Shown here: one piece after another, positions 11,117-20,849 of the stretch
Layout of the letters: the number at the start of each line of letters is the position of its first letter
Position numbering within the stretch: position 1 is the stretch's first letter
The notes under the pieces: model-generated
What the model saw: only the letters and a program-made list of their open reading frames with translations
Database searches by the model: none
Told to the model about the DNA's origin: nothing
Assembly: GCF_028372415.1 (NCBI RefSeq)
Contig: NC_092876.1
Coordinates: 56,473,256 to 56,537,255 of the forward strand
From: Notamacropus eugenii
Taxonomy: Eukaryota; Chordata; Mammalia; Diprotodontia; Macropodidae
Reading direction: 5' to 3'
DNA length: 64,000 nucleotides
Made by a program: the position numbers and the translations under genes

Positions 11117-14100
11117 GCTCTCCCACAGGGATTTAGGGGTAACATTCATACCTACAGAAGAAGATACTTTGGCCCAAGAGAGTTTAATTTAGAAAGTTTT
11201 CCTTGGGTGGGGTACTCCTCAAAGAGGGAGGAGCTTGTATTCCAAAAAGTGACTTTCTCCTATCCGCAGCCCTGCCTCTCTGCTCTCTCTAGTCTGAAGG
11301 TTTGTCTCTGGCTCCCACCTAACAGAAGGATAGGCAGCTTGCTGGGTTGGAAAGAGTAATGACAGAGGACCTTTTCTGAATTTTACTTGTACTACTTCTC
11401 AGCTAGCTATGTGACCTTGATAAAGTCACTCTTCTTCTCTGGGCCTCAGTTTCTACTTCTGGAAAGAAGGATTTCTGATATCTAAAATACACAGAAAATT
11501 GATACAGTACCAAAAATCATTCTTCAATAGATAAATAGTCGAAGGATATAAATTTTTCAAAAGAACTGAAAACAATAAATGAACAGATGAAAAAAGTTCT
11601 CCAATCACTAATAGTAAGAATAGTGTAAATTAGAACAACTCTTTAGATTTCACCTCGTACCATGTGAATTGGAAAATATTCTAAATGATGGGAACAATCA
11701 ATGCTGGAGAGGCTGTAGGAAGCCAGGCACAGTAATATATCACTGGTAAGTTGAGCTATAAAGAGATCCAATCCTACTTCATTTCATTTTTGAATTAACA
11801 AAGGAAAGTGATCATATTGTTCATTCCTTTTGAGTCAGTGATCTCCCTACTGGGCATTTGACCCAATGATGTCAAGATAAAAACAAACGTCCATGTGATT
11901 CCAAAATATTCATCATAGCATTCCTTCTGGTAGCCACTTTGTGGCCACCCATCTGCTGGAAAAGATTAAAAAAATAGTGCCTGGATATAATTGAATGCTA
12001 TGGTGTAGTAAGAAATGGCAAATATGTCATCCTATATGGTCAACATATTGGATTTTTCCTTGATTGTTTTTCTTTTTTCTTTCTAAAAATAAAGTTTTAT
12101 ATAGGGGGAGGACAATAACTATGATAAAGACAAAAGACATCAGGAAGACATTTTACAAATAGAATGAGAGAAATAGACCAGATGCTTTCTAAGATGTGTT
12201 ACTTCTAACTCTGAATTCTAAGATGAGGGTTGGCATCAATGAAGGGTGTTTACACACTGGGAATTCCCCAGACCGGTGAAATCATAAATCTGAACAACAA
12301 AAAATAGATTCTTCACCTTCACTTCTCATTAGAAATTTATTGCTGCCACTTTCCTGCAATTAGTTCAGTTCCATCTATTTCCTTCATCTCCCTACTTCAT
12401 CTTGTCCCGGCTTCAGATCCCTTCTTTAGTCTCAGGACAATACTGGTCCATATTAAGAAGCCCCATACTCTAGGCTGACTCTATGGCCTCTCTCTTGCAG
12501 GACTGAAAAAAGGAAAGAAAAAAATAACTATTGATGAGATGCTGAATGACAAAAGCCTTAGGAGTGACAATCGCTATGCCCAGGTAAGTGAGACCCAGGC
12601 AAGGGACCTGCTGAGGTGGGGAAGAAGGGTCTTCTTTAGAATGAGAAGAGTAATCAGTCTTGAAACCCTTCTCCTGATGAACTGCTCTTGCTGCCACTGT
12701 CCAGGGTACTTGGGAGAGCTTGTGGGGAATGTGTGGGGGAGGATGGTAGTCCAAAGGAGACTCAAGTCCTGCCTTCTGGGAGCCATCAACCTAAGAGGAA
12801 AGACTTTGTCTGTGCCCTGGGGCAGTTCTCAGCATGGGGGGAGACTGAGGAGTCTTGGTCCTCTGAACTCCCAGCTGGGGGTAGGGAAGAGATACAGGTT
12901 CTGCCCTCAGGAAACCCCCAGCTTAGGGGGGGAAGATTCTGTTCCTGCCTCAGGAAGTTCTCAGTCTAACACAGGATACATAACTCATGTTCTCAAGGAT
13001 CTCCCAGTATGAGGAAGGAAGGCATAGATTCCATCACTAGAAATCTTCTACCCAGCAGGGAGACACATAGCCCCCCAACTTAGGAAACTCCCTAAGGTAA
13101 AGGTAAAGGTGACCATGTAGATTCAAAGAACTAAGCCCAAACTGGAGTTGCTTCCCTTCTATTCACAAAGGACAGAGCCATAACTAGGAATCTTTGTGCT
13201 CTTGATAAGTGGCCAGAAGCATGCCCTCATTATTGGCATGGGAGGTATGATGAGAGACCACCCCCCTGGTGAGAACAGGAAGCAAAGATCCTAGGATACA
13301 GCCTGCTGGGCCAGTCACTTCTGAGGAGGCCATTACATATGTCAGGGTGGGGGGGCATTAGGATGGGATGGGGGACATCTATGTCCATCATCTGGTAGCT
13401 TACTATTTTAATTTATTATTCTTATTAATTAGGTGCTAAGATCTGTTGTTCCTATACTACTGAAGTACTTTGAGTATTGTTAGCATCCTATAAATCAGGT
13501 ACCCTGTTAGCAAAGTCCCAGTTGTCTCACCTCAGTAATAGCTCAGAATGGGGTTGTTTCCCCTTTCTCTTTGCCCACTTTCCTTCTCCCCCTTCCCATA
13601 GCAACAGAGTTAGAGAGCATGGACCCTAGTATGATTGGGACTCTCAAGGTTAAGTGGTGTTTGCCTTGAATGTCAGAGGAGAGGGGAGAGGAGGAAGAGG
13701 CAGCTCTTAAGATAGGCAAAAAAAATCTGAGGGCAAGGAATGGATGTGGAGGTGTTGTTGGGGACATCCATCGAGGACTGGGTCTGATAAGGAAACCAAG
13801 GAAGAAGAACTAGAGTTCACATCAATGAACTCCTATTGGGGGAATGTAGGGGGGGCATCCATTGTGTGTGGGGAGAGGAAGACCTTGGTGGAAGGAGCAG
13901 TCTTAGGATGGATTGGTGAGGTAGGTCTAGGACAGGGTCTACTTCTCTAGTGCTATTTCGCCTCAGCATAGTGTGCTGGATATTACCAGAAGCCCCTGGT
14001 TGAAGAACAAGACCTTCCTGCCTTTCTCCATTTTTATTGGTTGAGGCCAAGGATTTAATGTGGTGGAAGGAGTATTTGGAAGATTTGGCATCCAAAATCC

Positions 14101-16058
14101 TGGGTTTGAATGTAAGCTCTGTTATCATATCGGTGTGTGACCTCAGGCAAATTACTTCTCATCTGGATCTTGATATTTTCCTTTGGAAAATGAGTGGGTA
14201 GGAGATATCAGATCATCTTGAAAATTCCTTTCAGCTTTAGATCTGATGGTCCTCCTCTCTTTTCCCTCCCCATCCACTTCACGCTGATTCCCTCTGATCA
14301 GAAATGCATCGACTGGAATCGTGAGGTCCTGAAAAGGGAGCTGGGTCTGTCAGAGCGTGACATCATCGACATCCCCCAGCTCTTCAAGCTCAGCGACAAC
14401 TCTGCAGAGGCCTTCTTCCCTGACATGGTGAGGGAGCTGGCATGAACTGTGAGGGAGAGTCCTTCCTCCTCCCTGGAGGCAGGACCCTATACTCCATAGA
14501 TCCCAACACCAGCAGAAGCAAGGATGGAAGAGGGGGGGAGAAGAAGCCTGAGGGATGGAGAAGGAGACTAAATTAAAAAAAAAAATCAGAAAGTAACTTG
14601 GGGGTAGGGGTTAAAAATATTGGAAAACCCAGAAAAATTAGGGAGAAAACCCCATCAAGAGTTTTTTCTCCCTGTGAATCTTTCTAGATGTCTTCCAGAT
14701 TCAATTTCATATTGATTCATTGCCTTACTTTGGCATACAACAGGGCGAAATGTGGAGTCAGAAAACTTGGGTTCAAATCCTGACCATCTGTGGGACCTTG
14801 AGGGCCTCAGTTTCCTCACCTGTAAAATAAGAGGGTTGGACAAGATGACCCCTAAGGTCCCTTTCAGCTCTTAATCTGTGATCCCGGATGACATTCAACA
14901 GGAGGAATTAAGGGTGTTCAGTTTGGAGAAAAGAAGGTGGAGGAGAAATATGGAAGCTACAATTGTCTGAAGGGCAGTTGTGTGGAGGAGGGGTTGGACT
15001 TTTTCTGCTTGGTTTCAGAGGCAGAATTAGGAGCAGGTGATGGAAACTGCAGACAGGGAAGATTTCTCCTCAAAGGAAGAAAAAAAAACAACACCCAACT
15101 TCCTAAGCATAAGAGATCTCCCAAAGTAGAATGGGCTGCTTCTAAAGTTTGTGGTTGGCCTATCTGGAGACCTTCAAAAATAGAATAAATGACCTTATTT
15201 TACAGATGGAGATTGGACCAGTTGGCGTCCAAGGGCCCTTCCAATCTGAGTTACTGTAATTCAGGGATCTCTAGTTCTTGGACTTCTGGGAGTGGGTCAT
15301 TTCTGTTGCTTCCTCAGCTCAATGCCTTTTGTTAACCAGGCCCTAATTAGCCAAGGGGAGCTGACAAGCTAGATGTGGTGATGTGATCTCACTGGGAAGC
15401 AGAGGCCTCTGTGAGTGTGTCACTTTTGGGAGGGGCTGGGAGCTGATCTTATCAACTGAGTCCAGGAGCCCATTAGAGGCCTGGATTCCACTAGGAAACT
15501 ATCTGGGAATATTCAGAGGCTGTGGGTGGGGAGAGGGTCATAGTCTCATAGACTGTTAGAGCTGGAAGGGTCTTAAATCTAGTTCTTCTTTTCAGTTTTA
15601 CAGTTGGGGAAACTGAGGCCCAAGGAAAGGGAAGCAACTCACACATGGTCACATACCTTGTAAGCAGGAGAACCAGGATTTGAACCCATCTCTGGTCTCA
15701 TGGTTCATTGCCCTTATTATTATCCCAAGCAAGGCACCTAGAACCCATAGGTAGATTTAACTAGTGGACCCTCACCTTCTGGGTATGGTCTCTATTTCAC
15801 CTCCCCTGTCTTTTCTCATTACAGGTAAACATGATTGTCCTGGGAAAGTTCTTGGGGATTCCCAAGCCCTTTGGACCCATCATTAATGGGCGTTGCTGTC
15901 TAGAGGAGAAAGTCCAGGACTTGTTGCATCCACTGGGACTCACATGTACCTTCATTGATGATTACCTCTCCTACCACGTACTAATGGGCGAGATCCATTG
16001 TGGCACCAATGTCCGACGGAAGCCTTTCTCTTTTAAGTGGTGGAACATGATTCCTTGA
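4585..16058 (+). CDS. PADI1: PADI1, peptidylarginine deiminase type 1 (3' half, five exons)
   Basis: Calcium-dependent cytosolic enzyme that hydrolyses peptidyl-arginine to peptidyl-citrulline and ammonia; in placental mammals it acts in epidermis on keratins and filaggrin. Five exons are visible: 4585-4729, 5760-5853, 12501-12583, 14302-14427 and 15825-16058. All have AG/GT borders and join in one frame, giving most of the C-terminal catalytic (PAD_C) domain. The His and Asp of the active site are in 'VGHVDEF' (first exon) and the nucleophilic Cys in '[13 protein letters not shown]' (last exon). The protein ends 'KWWNMIP', like the 'KWWNMVP' ends of the family. '[11 protein letters not shown]' and 'IDDYLSYH' match PADI1 better than the PADI3 counterparts I recall, and the PADI3 gene follows directly, as in the known cluster. 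Exons 1-11 lie left of the window; 1-4584 contains no PADI exon that I can find. Assignment to PADI1 rather than another paralogue is by motif recall plus gene order. Confidence 0.93.
5345..5455 (+). mobile_element. MAR1-like SINE, 5'-truncated
   Basis: 'TATGACCTTGGGCAAGTCAC' followed by 'TTTTCTGTAAATTGAGGAG' and 'ATTGGGCTAAATTAACTTTA'. Its 3' tail is the first unit of the adjoining array. Confidence 0.7.
5455..5725 (+). repeat. ~33-bp minisatellite joined to a SINE tail (about 8 copies)
   Basis: About eight units of the form 'CCCTCCCAGCTCTGATATTC' plus 'TGTTTTAA', contiguous with the SINE at 5345-5455. The first unit is the SINE's own 3' end, which shows the source of the array. Confidence 0.85.
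5760..5853 (+). CDS. PADI1: PADI1 coding exon 13
   Basis: 94 nt; acceptor 'CTGACAG', donor 'GTGAGTT'. Encodes '[18 protein letters not shown]' through 'GTAAQFE' and one base of a glycine codon. Nine nucleotides shorter than PADI3 exon 13. Confidence 0.95.
6170..6350 (-). mobile_element. CORE-SINE, reversed
   Basis: 'TTTTACAGATGAGGAAAGTG', 'GAGAGTTAGGTGACTTGG' and 'GATCTGAACTCAAGTCTTC' in reverse-complement order. Confidence 0.65.
6770..7740 (-). repeat. Old unnamed interspersed repeat (possibly LINE-derived)
   Basis: Non-coding, pyrimidine-leaning text with the style of old marsupial LINE DNA, for example 'AGAATTTTGCCAGAAATCTA' near 7250. Its right part seems to adjoin the family seen at 9480-10,030 and 37,960-38,790. 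Interrupted at 7743 by a SINE. Orientation and family are uncertain. Confidence 0.35.
7743..7951 (-). mobile_element. MIR/MAR1 SINE, reversed
   Basis: 'GCACTTACTATGTGCCAGC', 'TAAGTGACTTGCCCAGGATC', 'CACACAGCTATGTCTGAAG' and 'CCCCTAGCTGCCCC' in reverse order; about 210 bases. Confidence 0.8.
7990..8985 (-). mobile_element. L1-type LINE segment, reversed
   Basis: Starts T-rich, then 'TTTTCCAATTACATGTAAAG', 'TTTGAGTTCCAAATTTTTTT', 'TATGTGAGATAATTTACCCC' and 'TACTCAGTTTTGCTGGGTAG', which I recognise from reversed marsupial L1 copies. No intact reading frame. Recognised from memory only. Confidence 0.6.
9027..9260 (+). mobile_element. Marsupial tRNA-type SINE with (GAAA)n tail
   Basis: Head 'GGGCATCTAGGTGGTACAG', body 'TGAAGTCAGGAGGACCTGAG' and 'CAGACACTTACTAGCTGTGT', then from 9151 a long GAAA/GGAA microsatellite that probably grew from the element's A-rich tail. 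Confidence 0.85.
9289..9470 (+). mobile_element. MAR1-like SINE variant
   Basis: 'ACAGGAAGACCTGGGTTCAA' and 'TGATCCTGGACAAGTCATTA', followed by the variant 3' half 'CTCTCGAAGACTCAAAGTTA' that also occurs at 44,290-44,520. Confidence 0.7.
9480..10030 (-). repeat. Unnamed interspersed repeat, copy A
   Basis: Contains 'TGCTTCCTCTACCTCTTGAA' near 9805 and 'GCTCTGCTTTTGGTAAAGAG' near 9863. The same spaced motifs occur in altered form at about 38,355 and 38,420. The family looks long and old. Orientation is a guess. Confidence 0.4.
10045..10160 (+). mobile_element. Marsupial tRNA-type SINE, truncated
   Basis: 'AGAGGCAGCTAGGTTGCACC' head, then 'CTGGAGTCAGGAATAACTGA' and 'TATGACCTTGGGCAGGTC'. Confidence 0.75.
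11031..11116. repeat. (ACT)n/(TAC)n trinucleotide microsatellite
   Basis: About 28 imperfect TAC/ACC units. It makes a threonine-rich frame that is not a gene. Confidence 0.95.
11485..12130 (+). mobile_element. L1 LINE, end of ORF2 and 3' end, decayed
   Basis: Follows the known order near the L1 ORF2 end: 'GATGAAAAAAGTTCTCCAA', 'ATCACTAATAGTAAGAATAG', 'TTTCACCTCGTACCATGTG', 'CTACTGGGCATTTGACCCAA'. Frames are broken. Confidence 0.75.
12501..12583 (+). CDS. PADI1: PADI1 coding exon 14
   Basis: 83 nt; acceptor 'CTTGCAG', donor 'GTAAGTG'. Encodes '[19 protein letters not shown]' to 'NRYAQ', completing the glycine codon from exon 13. The lysine run is at the segment where PADI paralogues differ most. 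Confidence 0.95.
12757..13085. repeat. Degenerate ~45-bp tandem repeat (L2-like unit)
   Basis: About seven units of the type 'CTGCCCTCAGGAAACCCCCA' plus 'GCTTAGGGGGGAAGATTC'. The phrase matches the 'CCCTTGAGGAGCTCCCAGTC' segment of reversed L2 copies such as 55,525-55,690. Spacing is irregular, about 42-50 bases. Confidence 0.65.
14050..14252 (+). mobile_element. MAR1-like SINE close to exon 15
   Basis: 'AATCCTGGGTTTGAATGTAA', 'GTGACCTCAGGCAAATTAC', 'TCCTTTCAGCTTTAGATCTG'. It ends about 50 bases before the exon 15 border, so the upstream splice region is partly SINE sequence. Confidence 0.7.
14302..14427 (+). CDS. PADI1: PADI1 coding exon 15
   Basis: 126 nt, 42 codons; acceptor 'GATCAG', donor 'GTGAGG'. 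Encodes '[16 protein letters not shown]' to '[10 protein letters not shown]'. The AEAFFPDM ending fits PADI1. Confidence 0.96.
14720..14884 (+). mobile_element. MAR1-like SINE
   Basis: 'GTCAGAAAACTTGGGTTCAA', 'CCTCAGTTTCCTCACCTGTA', 'AGGTCCCTTTCAGCTCTTAA' in plus order. Confidence 0.8.
14890..15257 (+). mobile_element. CR1/L3-like LINE 3' end
   Basis: 'GTGTTCAGTTTGGAGAAAAG', 'AGGAGCAGGTGATGGAAACT', 'AGTAGAATGGGCTGCTTCTA' and a tail 'GGGCCCTTCCAATCTGAG' follow the CR1/L3 3' order. The tail resembles that of the MAR1-like SINEs. Confidence 0.6.
15538..15712 (-). mobile_element. CORE-SINE, reversed
   Basis: 'CTGTTAGAGCTGGAAGGGTC', 'TTGGGGAAACTGAGGCCCAA', 'AACCAGGATTTGAACCCATC' in reverse order. 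Confidence 0.8.
15825..16058 (+). CDS. PADI1: PADI1 coding exon 16 (last) with catalytic Cys
   Basis: 234 nt including TGA; acceptor 'TTACAG'. Encodes 77 residues from '[17 protein letters not shown]' to 'FKWWNMIP'. The nucleophile Cys is codon 15,999-16,001 in 'EIHCGTNV', 19 residues from the C-terminus, the same distance as Cys645 in a 663-residue PADI1. Confidence 0.97.
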   Translation, partial: VNMIVLGKFLGIPKPFGPIINGRCCLEEKVQDLLHPLGLTCTFIDDYLSYHVLMGEIHCGTNVRRKPFSFKWWNMIP

Positions 16059-16383
16059 GCTGGCTCCTCTCCCACCATCTTCTCCTTTCCCTGTTCCTCA
16101 CAAGAACATCAACATGGGGAGAGGACAGTCCATCCATTTTGGAAAAAGGCCACCAACAGCATCTATAGCATGGGCCCCCAGTCACCAGGTCCTAGCCATT
16201 ACTATAGGATATCAATGGGATTCTTTCTTCTTAGTGAAGGACAACCCTACCTGGCCCATCTAGTCTTCAAAGATGTCCCCTCAGTTCTTCTTTTTGCCTT
16301 TTTCTCTCCAAGTCTAATTGGTCCTTCTCAAAGAAACTTAGCAATCCTTGCATTCTATCCCAGACCTGAAGGGACAAACTGGC

Positions 16384-16386
<3 letters not shown>

Positions 16387-16438
<52 letters not shown>
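16387..16438. repeat. (GT)26 microsatellite
   Basis: Uninterrupted GT run about 330 bases downstream of the PADI1 stop, probably inside its 3' UTR. A useful polymorphic marker. Confidence 0.97.
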
Positions 16439-16441
<3 letters not shown>

Positions 16442-16509
16442 TGTATGAGCACCATGCTGGATGGGATCAGCTGGTGTGTTTTGATTTTTCCAGTTTCAGG
16501 ACTCATGCA

Positions 16510-16900
16510 GGATCATGGAATCTTAGAGCTGGATAACATTCAATGTTCCCATTTTACAGAAGAGAAGAACTGAGGCCCAGAATGGGAAAGTAACTTCCCA
16601 TGGTCACACCTCAAGTTAATGGCAGAGCCAGAACTCCAGATCACAGAACCAAAGACTCAAAGAGTTGGGAAAGACCAGAGAAGCCACCTACCCTAATCGA
16701 GAATGAATGAATAAGGTCTCTTCTATAATACCCCCAAGGACTCATCAGCGGAGGCTTCTACTTGAATTCATTCACTAAGGAGGGGTCTACTACCTCCTGA
16801 GGCCAGCCCATACCTCTCTGGGACAATTCATATTCTTATGAAGCTTTCCCCCAGCATGGAGTCTAAATCATCCTTAAGACTAGCTCTTATACAACACAGG
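16510..16900 (-). mobile_element. Reversed SINE followed by CR1/L3-like fragment
   Basis: 16,510-16,640 carries 'CCCATTTTACAGAAGAGAAG' and 'ATGGTCACACC' (SINE); 16,650-16,900 carries 'CTACTACCTCCTGAGGCCAG' and 'CCATACCTCTCTGGGACAAT' (CR1/L3-like, reversed). Confidence 0.6.
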
Positions 16901-17549
16901 TCTTTTATTTTCCCATGCAGTACCAACCTTAGCTAGAACCCAACAGACCCTAGCAGTGTGGGTCCAGTACTGATCAGCCTGCTGCCTTCTCCTTCAGTGG
17001 ACCCTGCCCCAAAGCAGAACCAATGGATGCCTCAGTTTCCCTCTTTTTGCTGAGAGCACCTTTAGCCCAGCAGATGAATGAAGGAAAAGGTCCTACAAAA
17101 AACAATAACAAAAATACCCCTTTAATAGTTAACTCTGTCTCCAGGAGCAGTGATTGCTACTTATTGGAGGGGAAAAACTCGAATTATGGACACAGCCTGT
17201 TTCTGGCCCTAAAGTGCTGAGTGCTCTCAGCTGGTCTGGAGGAGAAAGCCCAAGTGGAGTGTGAGGCTGGGGAGCCTTGGGAAGGGCTGGCCAAGTCTAG
17301 GCTGAAGTTTTGTGTATCCAGCTTGAATCATTTCACTCTTTTCCCACTTCTGCCCCCATGCTTGCTTGTGGGGGCTCCTGCTGCTGTTTCAGAACACGGA
17401 TTGAAGGCCAAGAACTTACCAAGTCCCAGGAATTCCTGATCAGACTGCTATGATGACTGAGTTGTCTTGGCATGAGTTTCAGATAGAAGAATAATGACAA
17501 GAAGTCAGCTCCATTTCTTTTTGCATAGTGAAACCTCACATGGCAGGGG

Positions 17550-18605
17550 TGGGGTGATAATTTCCCCCATCTTATAAATGAGGAAGTGACTTGTTCAGGG
17601 TCATACAAGCAAGATGGACCCAGATCTGCACCCACATTTCCTGACTCCAAGGCCAGTTCTCTTTTCACTAAATGGAATCCTTCCAGAGGTAGAGGGATGG
17701 AGACTTCAGAAATTCAGAAAGGGGAGAAACATATTGAGTTATCTAAGAAGGCAGGGCTTAATTCCTACTAATTGTCCTTAATTATTCCTCTTCTTTCTGT
17801 AGGCAGTGGGAGTCTCTGTCTCTGCTCATCAGGGCCAGCACTCTGCACGTAGTTCAAGTTTCGGTCTCAGTGGCTTAGGGAGTAAATCTGGTATGGCTCC
17901 CACAGCAAGAGAGAGGTCACTGTTCATAGGATCTTGCAATGGTAGGTCTAGAGCTATAAAAGCTTTAGAGGTCATCTAGCCCAACTCCTCCATTTTTAAA
18001 AATGAGTAAACTAGGCCCACTGAGGTTATATAACTTGCCCAAGGTCACACAGGTAGGATTTGAACCCAGGTCCTCTTAGTCCAGAGTCTTAGAGATTTTA
18101 ATTTGGTTGATCTGGAAGGATCAGGCAAACCTAACTTGACTTGGGAGGCACTGAGGGAGGCTGCCTCTCTGCTCTGAAAGGCAAGACTCTCCCAGAGGAA
18201 GCCCACTCAGGATCAGTGGCAGATGCCTCCTATTCTTGTTCTCATACTTCTCTTACTACTGGGAGCCCAGGGACACAGAATGTCAGAGCTGAGAGGGTTC
18301 TTAGAACAAGGAATGTCAGAGCCGGGAGGGCCCTTAGGAGTCCCCTATATCCTTCTACATCTTCCCCTCCCACATTTTATGGATGTGGAAAATTGATATC
18401 TTCAAGAGAAGAAATCCATACTTTCTCAGATCTAGAAGTGGAAGCCAGGCTATTCTCCCCCCAACCCCTGCTCATCTATTCCAACTTCCTCATTTTACAG
18501 ATTTAGAAACTAAAGTTCAGGTTAAGTGGCTTGCTCAGGATAATGTAGGATATTAAGTGAGAGGAGGAGAGGAACCCATGAACCTTGGCTCCAAAGCAGG
18601 GATTC
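17550..18605 (-). mobile_element. Three reversed SINE copies with a tail-unit duplication
   Basis: Reversed SINE text at 17,550-17,675, 17,930-18,100 and 18,276-18,605. The third is preceded by two ~33-bp tail units ('GAATGTCAGAGC' at about 18,279 and 18,313), a short version of the tail minisatellite. Confidence 0.65.
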
Positions 18606-18753
18606 TTTTCTACTTTATCATTTTTGCCCAATGTCCCACAAAGACTTCTTGGCAGAGTTGAGACTAGAATTCCAATCTTCTGGTACAGGACAGTTTCTAT
18701 TGTCCCACTGGTGGTGCCTCTGAGGATGCTGGTGGACCAGGGGGCAGTTCTGA

Positions 18754-18759
18754 AATAAA
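18754..18759 (+). terminator. Candidate PADI1 poly(A) signal AATAAA
   Basis: First AATAAA I find downstream of the PADI1 stop. It is followed within about 30 bases by GT-rich sequence ('GGTGATCCTGTGAGTGTTCC'), as at real cleavage sites. It implies a 3' UTR of about 2.7 kb; unproven. Confidence 0.35.
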
Positions 18760-19163
18760 CAAGTCCTGGTGATCCTGTGAGTGTTCCTTATTCTCACTTA
18801 TCCCCATCCCCACCATCCCCCGCTCCCACCCAACCCAGCTTTTGGTCAGTAAAAAGTCCTGGTGGAACCAGGAGACAAAAAAAAGCATCATGGGTCTGAA
18901 GGCGTGGAGAAGGGGGTGATTAGAATGGTCGGGATTTTCCCTACGGGGCCTCTGTCAGGGAGTTCTTTGGTTCCAGACCAGGACTCAGGAGAGCTGTGCA
19001 ATGCTTCATGTGAGAGAAGGAGAAGAAGGTGGCGAGGGTAAGCCGGCTGACCTTGGGGCCACTCAGTCCCTAGTGCACAGACCTGAGGCTGTCCTCAGGA
19101 AGTCTATTCTGAGAATATGGTGGGATGATGGTCGATGAGGAGTCCACCACCTCCTAGGTTATC

Positions 19164-19169
19164 AATAAA
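19164..19169 (+). terminator. Second candidate PADI1 poly(A) signal AATAAA
   Basis: AATAAA in non-repeat sequence, 3.1 kb past the stop. The GT-rich element downstream is weaker than at 18,754. Confidence 0.25.
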
Positions 19170-19384
19170 GGCATAACCACTCACCTCTGATTCGGGGTCA
19201 GTCATTGGGCATCCGAAGGGGATTTGGGAGTGGGGAACAAGAACCTGGCAGTGCCCAGCCCTACTGTCTTCTCTTTTTCTGGTCCCTACATCCCCACCTC
19301 CCAGACCAACCCAGCCCAGCTGCTACTACCGCCATCTTTCCTTCCCTCCTAGTGAGGACTGGCAGCTCAGTGCTGTTATTTTAT

Positions 19385-20045
19385 CATTACCAACAACAGT
19401 TAACATTTACAGGGTGATTTCAAATGTGCAAAAACCTTTACCAACGTCTCATGGGAACTTCATGGTCCTGTGAGGCAGCTCCCACTGTTATTATCCCTAC
19501 GTTCCCAATGAGGAAACTGTGTCTCAGGGAGGACATGCCCCATGGCCATGGCTAATAAGTATTGGAGACAGGATTTGAATGCAGGTCTTCTTGATCCAAG
19601 TCACAGGATCATAGAATCAGAGCTGGAAGTCTCCTCAGAGGTCGTCTTGTCCAACTTCCTCTTTTTACTGATGGATAGGGTAACTGAGACTCAGAGAAGC
19701 TAAAAGATTGTCCAAGGTCAGGATTGATACTATGCTCTTGCAACTACGATTATTTCCATTTTACAGACAAGGAAACTGAGGCTCAGAAAAGTCAACTTGC
19801 CCAGGGTCAGACAGCTAGTCAGTGGTTTGCCTGACTTCCTGTCCCGTGCTCTTATAATTAGGATCATAAGATCTAGAGTCAAAAGGGACCTTAGACCAAC
19901 CTATTAATTTAGAAGAGAAGAGTAGAGGGCACGCTGGTGAAACTGAAGTCTTGTACCAAGGTGTCCAAGGTCACACAAGGTAGCCCAATGGAGATTTGAA
20001 CCCACCTCCACTGAATTCAGATCCAGCATTCTTTCTACTTCTCTG
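19385..20045 (-). mobile_element. Cluster of reversed SINEs, same orientation
   Basis: At least three head-to-tail reversed SINE segments: 'GAGGAAACTGTGTCTCAG' near 19,511, 'CAGAGCTGGAAGTCTCCTC' near 19,619 and 'GACAAGGAAACTGAGGCTC' near 19,766, with another start near 19,870. They may be separate insertions or one local duplication. Confidence 0.65.
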
Positions 20046-20451
20046 ACCTCTCTCTATGTAAGGGCGCCATGCAGAGCATCATGTCCATTATGCTGAGGCT
20101 TCCTCTTTCTTCCTCCCCCCTCCCACCCATTATCCACAAAGTGCCAAGCATGCAGCTTATCCCACAAGACCCTGGGCACATGCCCCATTGCCCTCTAGGT
20201 ATGTCCCACCCTGTTGATGATTATCTTGGGAGGAGTGAATCCTCACTCTTCATCTCTTTCAGCCTCCATCTGCTTATCTCTTCCATCTCAGAGGGGACCT
20301 AAGGTTTTTTGTTTTGTTTTGGAGCAAGAGGAAGGGGGGATGGGAGGAAACTTTTCTCCTCCCTGGCCCGAAGGGCTGGGCTATTTCTCTTGGGCAGGCT
20401 TGGCAAATGCCCAGTCATTTCCAGGGCTCTCTCCTTCTGCCAAATGTAGAA

Positions 20452-20640
20452 GGGTATACTGGGGAAAAAATGTTGGATTTGGGGTCAAGGACCTGGCTTC
20501 TGGTTTTTACACTTCTTTGGGGTACCTTGGGCAAAATTGTTCATCTCTTGGGCTTCAGTTTCTTCTGTGAAATAAGGGGGGAGGGGTTGGACTGGGTAGC
20601 TTTTGAGGTTTCTTCCAGTTCTAAATCTAATCCCTTGAAT
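20452..20640 (+). mobile_element. MAR1-like SINE
   Basis: 'TACCTTGGGCAAAATTGTTC', 'GGGTTGGACTGGGTAGCTTT', 'TTTCTTCCAGTTCTAAATCT' in plus order. Confidence 0.7.
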
Positions 20641-20849
20641 AGCCACTCATATTTTCCCATGATCTCATCCATTAGGTTTCCTCTTCAGAGGCACAGATTT
20701 CAGTCCATCCGGCCCTCCACAAAGTCATGATTCCTCCTTCTGGTATGGAAGTGACCCTGGCTTCCTGAGAGATACATCAGTAAAGCAAAAGCCCTGGCAC
20801 CCTACCGAGTCAGAAAGGCTTCCAGTGCTACCTTGGCAACAGAGTTATG

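Larger units (their letters stand above)
5854..12500 (+). other. PADI1 intron 13 (6.6 kb)
   Basis: Repeat-rich. It holds reversed SINEs (6170-6350, 7743-7951, 10,370-10,490), an unnamed repeat (6770-7740), a reversed L1 (7990-8985), plus-strand SINEs (9027-9260, 9289-9470, 10,045-10,160, 11,350-11,480), a second unnamed repeat (9480-10,030), a trinucleotide tract (11,031-11,116) and an L1 fragment (11,485-12,130). 5854-6160, 6360-6770, 10,500-10,980 and 12,130-12,500 show nothing I can name. Confidence 0.65.
12584..14301 (+). other. PADI1 intron 14
   Basis: A degenerate tandem array (12,757-13,085) and a plus-strand SINE (14,050-14,252) ending about 50 bases before exon 15. The remainder (13,086-14,040) has nothing I can identify. 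Confidence 0.75.
14428..15824 (+). other. PADI1 intron 15
   Basis: Plus-strand SINE (14,720-14,884), CR1/L3-like fragment (14,890-15,257) and reversed SINE (15,538-15,712). The remaining parts, including 15,260-15,535, look unique. Confidence 0.75.

Noticed and set aside
10994-11359. 121-codon frame with a threonine run
   Set aside because: The run is the ACT/TAC microsatellite; the rest has no domain.
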